Source of the DNA: Epiperipatus broadwayi
Taxonomy: Eukaryota > Onychophora > Udeonychophora > Euonychophora > Peripatidae
Length of the DNA stretch: 64,000 nucleotides
Assembly: GCA_028023455.1 (NCBI GenBank)
Contig: JAQFVV010006708.1
Location: 372,001-436,000 of the forward strand
Reading direction: 5' to 3'
A program made the translations under genes and the position numbers. Below are positions 22,531 through 35,580 of this stretch, in pieces. Each line of letters starts with the position of its first letter. Position 1 is the stretch's first letter. The notes under the pieces are model-generated. The model worked only from the letters and a program-made list of their open reading frames with translations, was not told where the DNA came from and ran no database searches.

Positions 22531-24110
22531 ATAAAAGAGGAAAATAATGCAGTTTAAAACATTGTGCTATTGCTAACAATTTAATGTATTTGGAAGAGTT
22601 TGAATAAAGTTTGAATTTTTCTAAAGACATTCAGTATAATAAATAAGGGATATAATCCTACATAAAATTACTATTGTTATATTTACTTTATTTTGGCTAC
22701 CTTTATATCTTTAAGGTTTTAGTTTGCATTTGGATTATGCTGTTTTTCCCAATACAACTAACATCTGTTTATAATTAATGTATTAAAAATAATAAATTTA
22801 GTTAATATATTGTTACAGTTTAAAGATATTCAGACACAAGTGTGTCTATGTGTTGTAAGCTCTGTATGCCATTTTAGGCGTCAGAGATGCTCTAAAACCA
22901 TTGTGACATGCCCAAGTAATAAATAATCTAAGATAATTTCTAAAAATTAAAAATAAATTGTTTCTGGTATTTTGGTCAGTTTACATTAAAAAAAAATAAT
23001 TTTCATAAAAAAATAAAGAATTAAAATTTCAAAGAAATAAGCTATAAACTGTTTTCAATATTTTATGCTTAAAATCAATACACTAACACAAAAACAAGTA
23101 CAACTGCTTATCCAATGATGGTGGCAAAAGAAATTATTAAACTAAGATTAAAATATGACAAAAAATTACTAGCATAATCAAAACATTATGGATGTAGTGC
23201 TAAATTAAAAAAAAATTCATAAATAATATTTAGAGTTTATTAGTAATTAGTAAATGACAAAAAAAATTACTAGTGTAATCAAAACACTATGGATATGATT
23301 AAATTACAGTATTTTACCTTTAAAATATGGTGGTCGAATACAAACACGTGCTTAATAAAAGTATGGCAAGTTTGGCAGCAGAAAAAAAATGCATAAACTA
23401 ACATAAAAATTAATGTGCTTAAACCAAAGTAGTATAATATTATTACATTTAACAAAAAAGGTAATACGTTATTGAAACTATTAATTTACGCTGATTTTTG
23501 AACAGCAAATAGATTGTTTTCTACCAGAAACAGAAAGTAGGAAGATCGTGGGCAAAATTTTCATCTGGCATTAGAAAAACAAGAAACACTGACCATATGT
23601 CACAATGGCCTCTTGATATTTAAGGTTGTAAAGATATACCTGACTAAAAATTAAAATAAAATTTAAAATGTTTATAATCTTAAAATAATATGTACATTTG
23701 CATGAGTAAAATGCTTTCAATAGTTAATGGAAATACTTATTTTATGTTGAACACTTTTGATCAATAAATAGATATGTTTCGTATAAATACCCAGCAGGAC
23801 AAAAGCAAAAAGGTTATAATACTCTTGTCCTTGTGATCGAGGTGTTTCAGACATTTAATATCTGCATGGAATGTTAGGGAGGGAGGAATAACAATGGTTT
23901 GACTATCAAATAAAAATTAAAACAAGAGGATTTTTTAATGTTTTTTAGCCTGTAAATGTTGTTTATTTATTAATTGATTTTTTTTTTCTAATTTAATGTA
24001 ATTGTTTTGTTTGTTAATAATAATAAAAAAAAAAACTGTAAGTGTTGTTTGAAAATTTGTTTTAATCTTTATTTTATTTATTTTAGTATTTCTTAATTGT
24101 TTTATTTTTA
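22531..24110. other. AT-rich interval, no gene seen
   Basis: Background AT-rich DNA. Two local direct repeats (GACAAAAAATTACTAG.GTAATCAAAACA..ATGGAT near 23157 and 23256) are the only structure noticed. Confidence 0.5.
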
Positions 24111-24119
24111 TTTTTCATA

Positions 24120-24720
24120 AGATGTCAGAATAGTGTTTATGTCGACCTCTGATAATCTGTTTAACTATTTATTTACTCACATACCTATTTATTTACCTAT
24201 CTATTTATCTGCCTATTTATTTGTCTATCTGTTTATCTATCTATCTAAATATATATCCATTAATCTATCCATTATCCAATCATTTATGCATTTATCCATC
24301 CATGTCTACTCATCAATTTAATCTTTACCTGTCTATATATATATATATATCCATTCATTTACCTATCTATTTACCCGTTCATTCTATCTGATTACCAACT
24401 TATCTAACCATCTATTTAACTATAACTGACTTTTTGTACATCTATTCATCCATCTATCTATCCAACTATCCGTTTATCTATCTATTCATTTATCAATTTA
24501 TACATCCATCTAGATAGACACATAGTAAGGTAAACAGATAGAAAGGTAAATAGATAGGAAGTATGGCTAAGTAGAAAGATGAATGAATGGATAGATATAT
24601 AGATACAAAGACAGGTACATAAAAAGGTATAAATGGATGGATGGACAAATAGATAGATGGCTGGATGTATAAAATGATGAATTACTATATAGATAAGCAG
24701 ATAAATAAATAGACGTATTG
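24120..24720. repeat. Degenerate tetranucleotide block with strand switch
   Basis: CTAT/TTAT-type tetranucleotides run from about 24150 to 24510. At 24512-24520 (CCATCTAGATAGAC) the pattern flips to its complement, GATA/AGAT-type, and continues to about 24720. The two halves can therefore fold on each other over several hundred bases. Confidence 0.8.
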
Positions 24721-24729
24721 CTATTAGAC

Positions 24730-25860
24730 AAATGGGTTATGCTAATAATTTTTTGTGATTTAATAATTACTAATAAACACTAAATATTGTTTTTGAATTT
24801 TTTTAAGTTTAAAATGCTAGTAATGTTTTTGTTTTACCATATTTTTATCTTGATTTAGTAATTTATTTTGCCAAGCCATACATCGAGTAAGTAATTGTAC
24901 TTGTCTTTCTACTAGTTAGTAATTGAGTTGGGGGACAAAATATCGGGAACAGCTTTATACTTATTTCTGTTAAATTTCTATGTTGTTTTTATTTTTCATG
25001 AAAATTGAAATTTTTTATGGAAACTGGACAATATATCAAAAACACTTTGTTATTAATTTTTGGAATATTATCTAAGATCATTTATCATACAGAGCAATAA
25101 TTAAACACTACCAGTTCACCTATTACAAATGCCATCTTAATCTAGTGATCATCCACAGGCTAATGAGAGAATTTACATTTTTATCTCCATAATAATATTA
25201 AATATTGAGAATCTTTTTATTGACATATGACTACATGTTTCTTTATAAAATGAAATTTGTATGTATTCAAGTTGCATAGCCATAATTGTTATAAACAAAC
25301 AAATAACCGATAAATGTGAAATCACTGATCTTTATTAAACATAGATTATAATCTCTATCAATGCATTAATTGAATTGTGAATTTTGATATTGCATAGTAT
25401 AAGATACTTGACTTTAACAAATTTAATTATTCAATATTTATAAAAAGAAAAAGTATGCAGTATTTTGAATTGTTGTAGACTTACTGAATGTTTAATTTGT
25501 TTACTCATCTTTAAAAAATTTCATTATTTAATGTTTTTGAGAGGGGAATATGTTTTTAAAAGTAAATTCTTAATATTTTATATAATAGTTTTTAAATAAA
25601 TCCTACTCTTAATATCATTATTGCCATTCTATTAATAATAGGCTTCTATTAATCAGTTAGATGTTATAAATTAAGAAGTTTTAACATCAGACAACTATCT
25701 GATTATATATGTTTTGAATTATTTATATTTGATAGAGAAATCTAGTCGTATGAGTATAAAACAGATGTTTATAATCTTATAAAGGGATGCATTTATATTC
25801 TGAGAGGTTTATTGAATATATAAAATATGTTGGTAATATTAATTTATTTAATATGAACAA
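24730..25860. other. AT-rich interval, no gene seen
   Basis: Background AT-rich DNA with no frame, repeat or RNA motif that I can support. Confidence 0.5.
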
Positions 25861-25870
25861 AAAGTTAAAA

Positions 25871-26012
25871 AATTCCAAAGTTAATTATTAAACATTTCTA
25901 CAGTATTGATTTTCAATATTTGTAAACAAAATAAATTTTGTTATTTGAATTGAAATAAATAAAATCCATGGTGTTCATTGAAAATTGTATTCTATATTTA
26001 TTATGAATGCAA

Positions 26013-26046
<34 letters not shown>

Positions 26047-26596
26047 ATTGGAATATTTTTATTCTTTTTGTTTGTTTGTTTGTTTTCGTTTTGATTTTTT
26101 AGACATACTTTTGAACGATTTTTTATTTATTAATTTTATAAAAGATTATATTTAATTATCAAATTTTCTGGTTGTATGTGAAAATACTATACTTTTTGTT
26201 CATATTAAATAAATTAATTTACAGGATTTAATTTGATAAAAATAAATTTAGACAAAGATAAAAGACTTGCTTTGTTTTATATATTTTAATAAATGAAAAA
26301 AAAATTATGAGATGTAGGTAAAATAAAATAAGGATATCAAATTTGATATTTTAATGAGGATTCCGAGGCATTAAATTATGTAAAAATATAAGGTGTTTTG
26401 GAACTTCAGACTTGGTATTCAAAAAAAAATCTCTCCGAATTAATATATATATATTTGCATTCATAATAAATATAGAATACAATTTTCAATGAACACCATG
26501 GATTTTATTTATTTCAATTCAAATAACAAAATTTATTTTGTTTACAAATATTGCAAATCAATACTGTAGAAATGTTTAATAATTAACTTTGGAATT
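25871..26596. repeat. Inverted repeat with 154-bp arms
   Basis: Arms 25871-26024 and 26443-26596 are nearly identical inverses (for example ATCCATGGTGTTCATTGAAA and its complement; one clear mismatch in the TTTTCAATATTTG segment). The spacer of about 420 bp has an (AT)n(GT)n run at its left edge and no gene. A degenerate copy of the right-arm end recurs at about 26825-26920 in direct orientation. Confidence 0.85.
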
Positions 26597-26599
26597 TTT

Positions 26600-27390
26600 T
26601 TTCGAACACACGTTTAAATTATTTTTTAATTAAATATATACTTCCTTAATATGTTAAAAATATTATTAACCTACATTTTATAAAATGTAGTAAATACTTT
26701 TTGAGACTTTAGACTCACTATTTAAATAAAATATTTCTGGATTGATAAAAAATAAGTATTATAATCACAATTGAATTCATTACAAATATCAAACACTATA
26801 TCAACTGACTATGTAAGGATAAATATTTGTTTACAAGTATTGGATAATCAATACTGCAGAAATGTTTAATAATTAAATGCATTAGATTTCTAAACTTCAA
26901 TACACTTTTAAATTATTTTTCAAAGAAACGTGCTCTTTCTGAAATAAGTTAAGAATATATTTCATCTAAATTTATTTCTTTTCTTAGAATTAAAGTAATT
27001 AGACGTTCCAGATATTATTACTTTTTTACTACTATAAAAATTAAAAAGAAATAAATTATCTGTTCAAATAACTGGAAAAATTTCAGTCTTGGTGGGGGAT
27101 TATAGAGAATATATAGGTTTTGTCATAATAATTAAATAATTAAATGGTAATTATTAAGTAGTTGGGATTATATTACTAGCTATCAGCTTTAGATAAATGT
27201 ATTAATGGTTATTATTAACCATTTACTAAAGGTTAGATGATATTAAAACATTTTTCCTTGCAAAATCTTTAAACTTAATTAAGAAATAATATATCTAATT
27301 TTACTTCTACACCACATGGTGTCACTAATTTAATGTCATTCCCTTTTTCCATTTGTAAATAATATTTTTGTATAAATCGCATATTATTGT
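26600..27390. other. AT-rich interval, no gene seen
   Basis: Background DNA apart from the partial repeat of the preceding inverted-repeat arm at about 26825-26920. Confidence 0.5.
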
Positions 27391-27392
27391 TA

Positions 27393-27698
27393 AATTGGTA
27401 ATAAATTGAGAGGTTGCCAATCTGATGTTAAGACAGCAGTCTGAAGGTGATCAAGCTGCAACACATGACAGAGTTTTTGATAAGAAAAGGATGGTCCCAC
27501 CCTTTTCTCTATTTAACTTTAAAACTGGTTTATATATATAAAAAGTTAAGTAGAGAAAAAGGTGGGACCATCCTTTTCTTATCAAAAACTCTGTCATGTG
27601 TTGCGGCTTGATCGCTTCAGACTGCTGTCTTAACATCTGATTGGCTGTCTGAGAAGCAACATGCTAGAGATTGGTAACCTCTCAATTTATTACCAATT
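27393..27698. mobile_element. MITE-like palindrome, family M2 copy 1
   Basis: 306 bp with perfect 23-bp terminal inverted repeats (AATTGGTAATAAATTGAGAG... and its inverse). The inverted pairing continues almost to the centre near 27535. About 28 extra bases in the right arm (27646-27674) break the symmetry. It shares internal blocks with 43914-44107 (CATCCTTTTCTTATCAAAA, CTCTGTCATGTGT, TAACATCTGATTGGCTGTCT), so it is a dispersed family. It is non-autonomous and encodes nothing. The frame at 27451-27636 on the minus strand is a by-product of the palindrome. Confidence 0.85.
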
Positions 27699-27951
27699 TT
27701 TCCATTTCTAAAATCTTAGATTTAGTTTAAACTTTTAGTCATTATCCACTTTAAATTCGGGAATAAAGATCACTTTTTCAGATATTTTTAATCAAGTAAT
27801 TTCACTATGTGGAATGAATAAAAGTTTTAAGTCATTTATAATAGCTAATAATAGTAAATAACTTTTAGAAAATAAAATCACGATATAAATATATTTTTTA
27901 TTCTCTGTTATAGTATTTTTATATCATTAATAATGACAAAGTATATATATA
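27699..27951. other. AT-rich flank of the second Ty3/gypsy element
   Basis: No gene seen. The last five bases (27947-27951, ATATA) match the five bases after the 3' LTR (39231-39235) and are a possible target-site duplication, though the sequence is simple. Confidence 0.4.
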
Positions 27952-30121
27952 AATTATGAGTACCCCCTTACATCCCCGCAATACCTATTACACACCAGGT
28001 ATCCCAATCCGAATCCAAAACCCATGATATTAGCATTAGTTATTAATTATTAGATTAATAAATATTAAAGCACTAAAACTGACAAACTATTAATTGCAGC
28101 CCACATGTTAAGCCCCAACTTAATTATACTATAAATAAATATTTCAATTAAATTATAAGACATACACGATAACAAATCTTTAGCAATTATTACCTTGTTA
28201 AATAGTTATAACTCCAAAACCATGCTCGGTAAATATGATCGGATAAAACGAAATCCAGAAATGAAAATTAATATTAAAGTAAAGAAATATCAAATAAAAA
28301 TGTTATTGTTATTTAACAAATTATATATATTAATATTCATTAAAAATGACGTCAAAATTGGATTTAAATGATGATCATGAACTTGCTTTTAATTGAACAA
28401 CGAACTTCTCCAAAGAAATAAAATTTCTTATCTGCTGAATACCTTATTTTGCTGAATAGCCTACTAAAGTTTAGGTAGAGGATTCGAATTTACAATTCAA
28501 AGAGAAACTTCAGCCAATTTTGAGTTGAAATACTTTGAAAAACTAATATATGAATATGCACGAAAGCGAGAATAAATGTATAGAGTTAAAGTTAGTCAAT
28601 CAAGGAATTCGAAATTGAAATCATTGCAAATAAATTCAGATCATTCGAATTTCCATCGGTAATTCTAAGTTTTAGATCGTAATATTTAGATGCTAGGATA
28701 TACAAGAAATATTGATATTACTTCACTAAAAATATATTATTAAAGAAAAATATAAGTCATCTTCCATGGAGCTATAACTTGTCAGAACCGGGATGGAATT
28801 GACCTAGCACTTTACATCTGAGCTATGAAACATCCAGTCAATTTTTAATAAAAGGATCTTATAACAGTCCACTTTAAAGCAGAAATTCCAAGAATATAAA
28901 GTCTATAAAGAATAAGTGAACTATTCTATAACACTTACAATTTACCATCTATACCTGAAATGAAGTAATAAGGACTAAAGATATGATTCCCTAGGACATT
29001 TTTCCTAAAAACAAATTTAGGCTGATTTGTCATTCACTTTATTTATTTGTATATTTGATATGATTTTTTTCTTTAGTTTAATATAGAGACAAAATGGATA
29101 ATATAAGTGTTAGTAGGTAATATAATGAAAAAATGTTGTTGTTTTTTTAGTATAAGTAAAATAAAATATATTTTATGATGAGAGCTTGATTGCGTACTAA
29201 TCCGATCATCAACAAATGGGAAAGGTAAGATTTTACCTAATACATATTTAGTCCAAACATTTATCTACTCACAACACATATATTTTTCATTGTTTGTTCA
29301 TATTAATAGTTGTGTTAAATGTTTCTGTTATATTTGATTAACTATTTCGGTCATAAATGGTTTTCCTTATCTATATCATGACTGTCGTAAGCATTAGAGG
29401 AATCCTATATAACCACGATGAAAGATCGGAATCTAATATACAAAGTTAATTCAGATAAAATGAATAATGAGTTTCAATTGTAAATATAAAAAGTAACGAT
29501 GACTTTGGTAATCCTAAATGTAAATTTCATTTATGTTAATAGGGACATCAAGCGACTATTCTTTGTAGGGATCATGGTTTGGAATAATATTTAGAACTAA
29601 TTATAAGCAAGCAATGGCCATAAATGTCTAATTAAATGTTTTATAATTTTGTTTTAAATTTTCTTTGTTAAAAATATTAATCGCTGTAAATATAGTTATT
29701 AAATATATTCAATTTTTAATTAAAACTCTTGATATGTTTTTCTGAAGTCAACTTTCATTTAATCATTTCTTCTCACATATTTATGAATATTTTTTTCCAT
29801 TTATACATAAGTTCAGATTCATACCTACCATTAAACACCTATACAGGTTTACACCTATCTGCATTTTAGTGATACTAATATAACCTGAATTAGACGATTA
29901 TGCAGAGTCTCCATGAGTTCGAAACTTGGGATAAATACGGCATGAATGAAGAGAGTTAGGTATATATTTAATATTTAGTTGGTTCTTAACTCTCCTCTCC
30001 TATGAATGAAATCAATGTGTATTCAGTATACACAGGCACAAAGATCAAAGATAAACTCTGTTATTCATTGTGATGACCTCACTAACCTATTTTCATACCA
30101 GGAAAAGCCCCTTCCGTTACA
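27952..30121 (+). repeat. 5' LTR of the second Ty3/gypsy element
   Basis: 2170 bp, matched by the 3' LTR at 36282-39230 (2949 bp including a 774-bp insertion, hence about 2175 bp). Shared landmarks in order: CCCTTACATCCC, AATACCTATTACACACCA, TGACGTCAAAATTGGA, GATGAGAGCTTGATTGCGTA, GGACATCAAG, and TTTTCATACCAGGAAAAGCC. The 3' end is CCGTTACA, the inverse of the TGTTACGG start kept in the other LTR; the 5' TG has mutated here. The two LTRs differ at many positions, so the insertion is old. Confidence 0.85.
28765..28838 (-). other. tRNA-like segment inside the 5' LTR
   Basis: On the minus strand ATAGCTCAGATG resembles a pol III A box, and GGTTCTGAC about 40 nt further on resembles a B box. The same segment is in the 3' LTR (37110-37180) with AGCGCAGATG and GGTTCTGAC. 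It may be an old tRNA or SINE fragment carried by the LTR. Confidence 0.4.
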
Positions 30122-30125
30122 TATG

Positions 30126-30145
30126 GCGCTACCAGTCGCGCGAGG
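30126..30145 (+). other. Candidate primer-binding site
   Basis: TGGCGCTACCAG starts three bases after the LTR end. Retrotransposon primer sites begin TGG because they pair with the CCA end of a tRNA. Which tRNA is not determined here. Confidence 0.5.
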
Positions 30146-30579
30146 CATGAATATCGTATATTAATATCACATTTGGTTATATATATAAAATATATCCAAT
30201 TGTTGATTAATTTGATTTTATATTCTATATTTTCAATAGTAAAATAAAACATAAACACATTTATAAAATTATTCTTGATATGACAAATTGAATTTGAATA
30301 TGGAAATTTACAGAACACAACCAAAATATGATAGTCAATAACTTACATTGTTTTGAAATAGAACGATTATATAGTTAAAAAAGATCAAATAAAACAATTC
30401 CTGTAAACATAAAATTATATTTAATAAAATTGATAGCGACGATGAATATTTCCACGTACAGTATAATAAGAAATCTTTATTACAGTTCAAAAATTAAAAT
30501 AAGAAGGACTGTACTATTAAAAAAAATTTTTTTTAAATAAAGTATTAGAAAATTCATGATTACTAGAAGGTAAATTAAA

Positions 30580-32515
30580 ATGTTGCGATTAGAAACAAAT
30601 ATTGAAAAACTAAACCAAGTTGAAATGCAAAGTGAAGTGAATAGAGAAGAAATAGAGGATAATATTTTAGAGGGTATAGAAAAAGAACATGGCATAGATG
30701 TATCTGGGGAAACCACAGTACCAAATTCCCAATTCCCAGAAACCAATAAAAATCCAGATGAACCAAGGAACGAAAAAGAAAATAATAATGATGGATTATT
30801 TAAACAAATGATGTTGATGGTGCAACAAATGAGAGCAGTTCAACAACAAATGTCTACCAATATGAATAATGAGGGCAGATATAAAAGCAGATCAATAGCA
30901 GATTAACAACAGATAAGAGAGATCAACAACATATATCCACCAATATAGATAATCTGAAGACAGATATGAAAGCAGATGACCAACAGATGGTGGTTAACAT
31001 AACAAGTAATTTATCAAAAAAATTAGATAAAAAACTGAACTGAAAGCTGAAGTATCCCAAATACAGACCGACATTAATAACAGGATACAACAAATTGAAA
31101 AAGTTATTGAAGAAAAAAACCTTAATTGTCAAAAGAATTTTATTGAATTTGAAGAAAAATTAGAAAATAAAATGGAAATGAGATGTACGAAAATATAAAA
31201 AAATATGACAATTTTGAGCATAAAGATCAAGAAGAATTAAAAACAAATCACTGAAAAGATGAAGAGTATCCATATAGAAATCAATAGTTATAAAAAAGAT
31301 CAGAAAAATTTCAATCAATAGAAAATGATTACCAATGTCTTAGCATTAAACAAAACTTAATGGACACAAAAATAAAACAAAATAAAAACAGCATCCAAAT
31401 CTTTTTAGAAAATTATACGAATATATTGAATCAATTGGAAAACAAGAATACTTCAGCCGATCAAACAATAAAAAGGTTGAAAGACAATTATATTAAAAAA
31501 TGAGAAAAAAATAAAAGAAAAACATAAGCAAATTTCTCAAAATATTAAACCTTCCGAGGATGAAGTAAAAACAGCAACAGAGAAATTAAATCCCATACTG
31601 GAATTTATTAATAGATATCAAAAAAATTAAATTGGATATCAGTATGAAATGGGAAACGAGAATGAATACATACATATAACACAAAGTAATAATGAAAATA
31701 TCATTTACCCCTTGGAAGAATATCTAAATACTCACAACGCCCAATCACCAATTAATATCCAAAAAGAATATAATAACACAACCATACTCTCCAAACCAAC
31801 ACGATAAATCAATTTGTGAAATTAAAAATGTTTAAAGGTCTGACCAATGATGCTCCAATTAAACGTTTAAATTTGTATTTTTCCTTCAACAATAATCTGT
31901 CAAATTGTGAGAAGTTAATAATGGCATATAGCCATCTATAAGGAGACGCTCTATTTTGGTGGGAATATCAAACATTGCTAATAAAGAAGTTTTAGTTTAA
32001 CGATCGCCAAGAAGCTTTGTTATACCAAATCTTGCAGAAAAAATATAGGAGTGGTCCTGGTGAAACACTAAGTTTTTTAGAAGGCAAGTGGCTAAATTAA
32101 AAACCTTGGATACATAGCATCTTAGCCAAAATCAAATAATCCGAATAGTAAAACATAACCTGTCTTTGAAGATAGAGCAATCCTTATTATACGTCATTAT
32201 CCAAAATATAGAACAGATTGCTGATTTATTAAACAACATTGATAATCAATAATCAGAATATAATGTATAAATATTCAGAAAAAAGAAAAGAAGGAATACC
32301 CATAAATGCTATTAATTACAAAGGGAGAAAGAATAATAATAACCCTAACCATTGGCCAGGTAAAACAATAAAAAATGGTATCATAGAGAATAAAACAGTT
32401 GACGATCTACATCAGGTATCAAGCCCCAGTAATATAGCATCCACTAGCAAACAAAATCAAATGAAAGGTGGGTATAATAAAGACATACCCAAAATATCAA
32501 ATAAAGTAAACTAAG
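30580..32515 (+). pseudogene. gag remnant of the second Ty3/gypsy element
   Basis: The first frame (30580-30906, 108 codons) is acidic and Gln/Glu-rich, with MLMVQQMRAVQQQM, a likely coiled-coil N-terminus. Repeated stops and frameshifts follow through a long Lys/Glu-rich helical stretch to about 31620. Near 31830-31990 a capsid-like block is readable: LYFSFNNNLSNCEKLIMAYS, then GDALFWWEYQ, the usual helix and W motif of Ty3 capsids. A basic, Asn-rich tail with NHWPGK (32239-32514) precedes protease. I did not find a CCHC knuckle. Too many breaks remain for it to make protein. Its coiled-coil start resembles the style of the minus-strand gags at 8.6 and 14.0 kb. Confidence 0.75.
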
Positions 32516-32529
32516 AAGGGACTTGGGAA

Positions 32530-33095
32530 GTGGTTCCCTCTCCTCAAGGACCCATATTAAAAATGAGGAACAAAATCAAACCAGTAATAAATGTAATGAT
32601 CAATTTAACCTGTTCATGGGAAGATAAAGCACCTGATCATGCTTTACAAAGTTGCCCCATGATAGAAGTAATGTTTGAGGATTTAAGAGTCAAAGCCTTT
32701 ATAGACACTGGTAGCCAAATCTCTGTTATTTCTGACAATTTATAGAAAGGTTATGGATAAAAATCCAAATATTAAAACCCTACCCTTCAAGTTGGTACAG
32801 GTTGCCATGGCTAACAATAAGAAGGCAAAATTAACTCAAAAACAAATCTGGATCAAACTGGCCATTATCCAAACATGTATCTATCATGTTTTTAACACTA
32901 AATGTCCTTATTCATGAAGTCATCTTAGGGGCAAACTTCCTATGTATGAACAAGTGTATGGTAGATTTCGAAAATAAAATAGTTAGGGTAAGTGATGAGT
33001 TGGAAGAAATGACATTACTGCCAAATTATGACCTAAATGAAATTGATTGTATATTATCTACCATACCTGAAGCACTGATAAAAGAAAAAATTTAA
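32530..33095 (+). pseudogene. Ty3/gypsy aspartic protease
   Basis: Frame 32530-32745 reads VEVMFEDLRVKAFIDTGSQ with the catalytic DTG at 32704-32712, the single active-site triad of a retroviral-type protease (it works as a homodimer and cuts Gag-Pol). A frameshift and stop follow near 32743. The next frame (32886-33095) has LIHEVILGANFL, the closing strand and GxNFL motif of these proteases, then the linker to RT. Broken, so non-functional. Confidence 0.82.
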
Positions 33096-33099
33096 TTAA

Positions 33100-34470
33100 A
33101 GATAATGATATAGAAAGATTGCGATCTGTGATTAATGAATATAATCATATTCTCAGAAATAGAAGGAGTGATAGAGGAATTCCAGCAAAAAATTAAATTG
33201 TTGAAAACCAATCATTTCAATCCAAATCATATCCAATCCCATATCAATATCGAAATGAAATTAACAAACAGATCAAGAAAATGATCGATTGGGGAATAAT
33301 TTCCAAATGTTCCTCACCATATTGCAATCCTATTGTAAAGGTGAAGAAAAAAAAGGGGGGATGAGATTTTGTTTAGATACTAGACAGCTAAACAAAATTA
33401 CCATTCCAGATAGGAATATATTATCACCCATATACGAATTATTCGTAAAATTTGGTAATAAGGAAGTATTTTCCACTTTCGATTTAACCTCCAATTATTG
33501 TTAAATCGAACTTCATCTAGACAATCGCTAATATATTGCATTTCAATATGAGGGATTCGCCTATCATTTTAATAGGATGTCATTTGGATTGATTAATAGT
33601 GGTGCTGGTTTATAAGATATTTGGATAAAACCTTGTTTCATGAGATTAAACAGATAGCAACAATCTATGTAGACGATGTTATCATTGCATCTCATATCAT
33701 TGAACAACATCTTCAACATTTAAAAATATTCTTTAAAGAGTGCTATGATAAAGGTATAAAAATCAATTTCAAAAAGAGTCCGTTGGTGTGCAACGATGTA
33801 ATCTTCTTAGGTCATATAATTGGTTGTAATGGAGTGAGATCTCATCCTGATAAGATAGTACGATATAAAATATTTCTACACAAAAAATAAGAAACAGATC
33901 AGATCATTCTTAGAGTTATGTAATTTTTACAATTGTTTTTATTCCAAATTTGATGATCACATGGAACCGTTATTAAAGCTAATCAGAAAAGATAAAACTG
34001 AACTAAAAAGAAAGATGAGACATTTGCTACAATTAAAACAGGATTTTTAAAGCAAGTCATGCTAGCTTTTTCTGATTTTAATAAACTCTTTGTTGTACAA
34101 ACAGATAATAGTGGTTTCGGATTAGAAGTAACTTTATTCCAATTCCAAGAGGATGATCAAGTTGGAGTCCTCTACTTCATTAGCCATCTCTTAAAGGACC
34201 CAGAAATAAATTATATGGTCACTAAAAAAGAAACACTAGCAATAGTGTGGGCTTTCCAGAAATTTCGACAAATATTTCTCGAACAGCCGTGATAGTGATT
34301 ACTGATCATAAGAGCCCCGAATTCTTGAATCACAGCTATTTAACTAACAGTCGGCTTGTTATGTGGAGTTGGCTGTTACGAGAATTCAATTATACAATCA
34401 GATACTGTAAGGGATCCGAAAACATTGTGGCTGATGTACTAAGTCGAAATCCATGTCGATCAGAACAGCA
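33100..34470 (+). pseudogene. Reverse transcriptase and RNase H of the second element
   Basis: Frames in order: 33289-33504 (CLDTRQLNKITIPDRN, then VFSTFDLTSNYC), a piece with NRMSFGLINSGAG read across a stop, and 33621-33890 with the YVDD catalytic box at 33666-33677 and VIFLGHIIG. RNase H lies in 34059-34292 (VVQTDNSGFGLEVTLFQFQ, then YMVTKKETLAIVWAFQKF) and 34247-34705 (VITDHKSPEFLNHSYLT, then NIVADVLSRNP). The last two frames overlap at a frameshift. Motif order and wording closely follow the first element at 3-1249, so they belong to one clade. At least six breaks are visible. Confidence 0.9.
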
Positions 34471-35580
34471 ACATTTAAGACTAAATAAGGCCTGCATTTT
34501 AAATATTGATGTAACAATTAATAAAAATGTAGAGAACGATTTGTTAAATGTAAAACAACTTCATACCATAGATCAAGATCTGATTAAAATTATTAAAACA
34601 TTAAACAAAGACGAAATTCTGTATAAAACCAATGATTTGAAAAATTATAGATTAGATAATCAGCTCTTAAAATATAAATCAAAAAATGACAAAAGTGAGT
34701 GGTGAGTAGTAGTACCAAAAATAATAAAACAAACCCACTCATTTAATATGTGCATTACTAGTATGGGCACTATGGGTCTCATTAAACTGAATAATTTATG
34801 AAAAATTGGTTTTACTGGACCAGAATATATCAAGATATTGTGAAAGAAATTCAAAATTGTCACATATTCTTAAAAGCCAAGTCAGTAAACAAAAATTATA
34901 TAAGTTCAGTCAACTCCATCATCCTCAAAGGAGTAAATAAGATCTTATTTGTGGACTTTTACCGTCCATTATCACAATTTAATAAGCAAAAATATTTGCT
35001 AGTAGCTTATGATCTCTTCACAAAATTTGTGGCTGCTTACCCTATACCTCAAGCTAATACTAAATTTACTATTAAAGTATTAGACACCCTTATTTCAAAG
35101 AAATAGGAAAACCAGGGATGATTTAACCGATCATGGTACCCCTTTCCTATCTAAAGAATGGATTAAATGGGTACAGAAACAACAGATAAAACATGTGCTT
35201 ACTTCTATTAGGAATCCACAATCAAACCCATGTGAACGTGTAATGCGGGAACTTGGATGTTTGTTTAGAACCTACTTAGGAGACAAGCAATAAAGGTTGG
35301 GAAAAGGCACACACAGTATGTAGTCAATTATATTAATTGGAGTGTGAATGAATCCACTGGATTCACACCCATTAGACTACAATTGGGACAACATCCCAAT
35401 CTCATTCCATAAACCCATACCTATGCTCACAGAATCACCCAACCATCACCTAGAAAAGGATCGAATGGAGCCATATTAACAAAATGCTACAAATGAGTGA
35501 AAAGCATGGCAAATTATTAAAAAAAGCTAGATATCATTTTAAAATCAAAGATAAAGTCCTTATTAGGACACCCATGTAAG
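34470..35580 (+). pseudogene. Integrase of the second element
   Basis: Linker and zinc-finger remnants run through 34470-34900, with YWTRIYQDIVKEIQNCHIF and parts of the HHCC finger blurred by frameshifts. The core starts in 34798-35106 with VDFYRPLSQFNKQKYLLVAY, holding the first catalytic Asp. After a stop at about 35106 the next part reads TDHGTPFLSKEWIKW and RNPQSNPCERVMREL with the second Asp and the Glu. The C-terminal part (about 35290-35580) is scattered over frames. Equivalent in order and motif to 1250-2275 but much more decayed. Confidence 0.85.

Noticed and set aside
27451-27636. 61-codon minus frame
   Set aside because: Lies wholly within a MITE palindrome and reads both arms.
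30480-30766. Minus-strand hydrophobic frames as membrane proteins
   Set aside because: Antisense shadows of the gag remnant starting at 30580.
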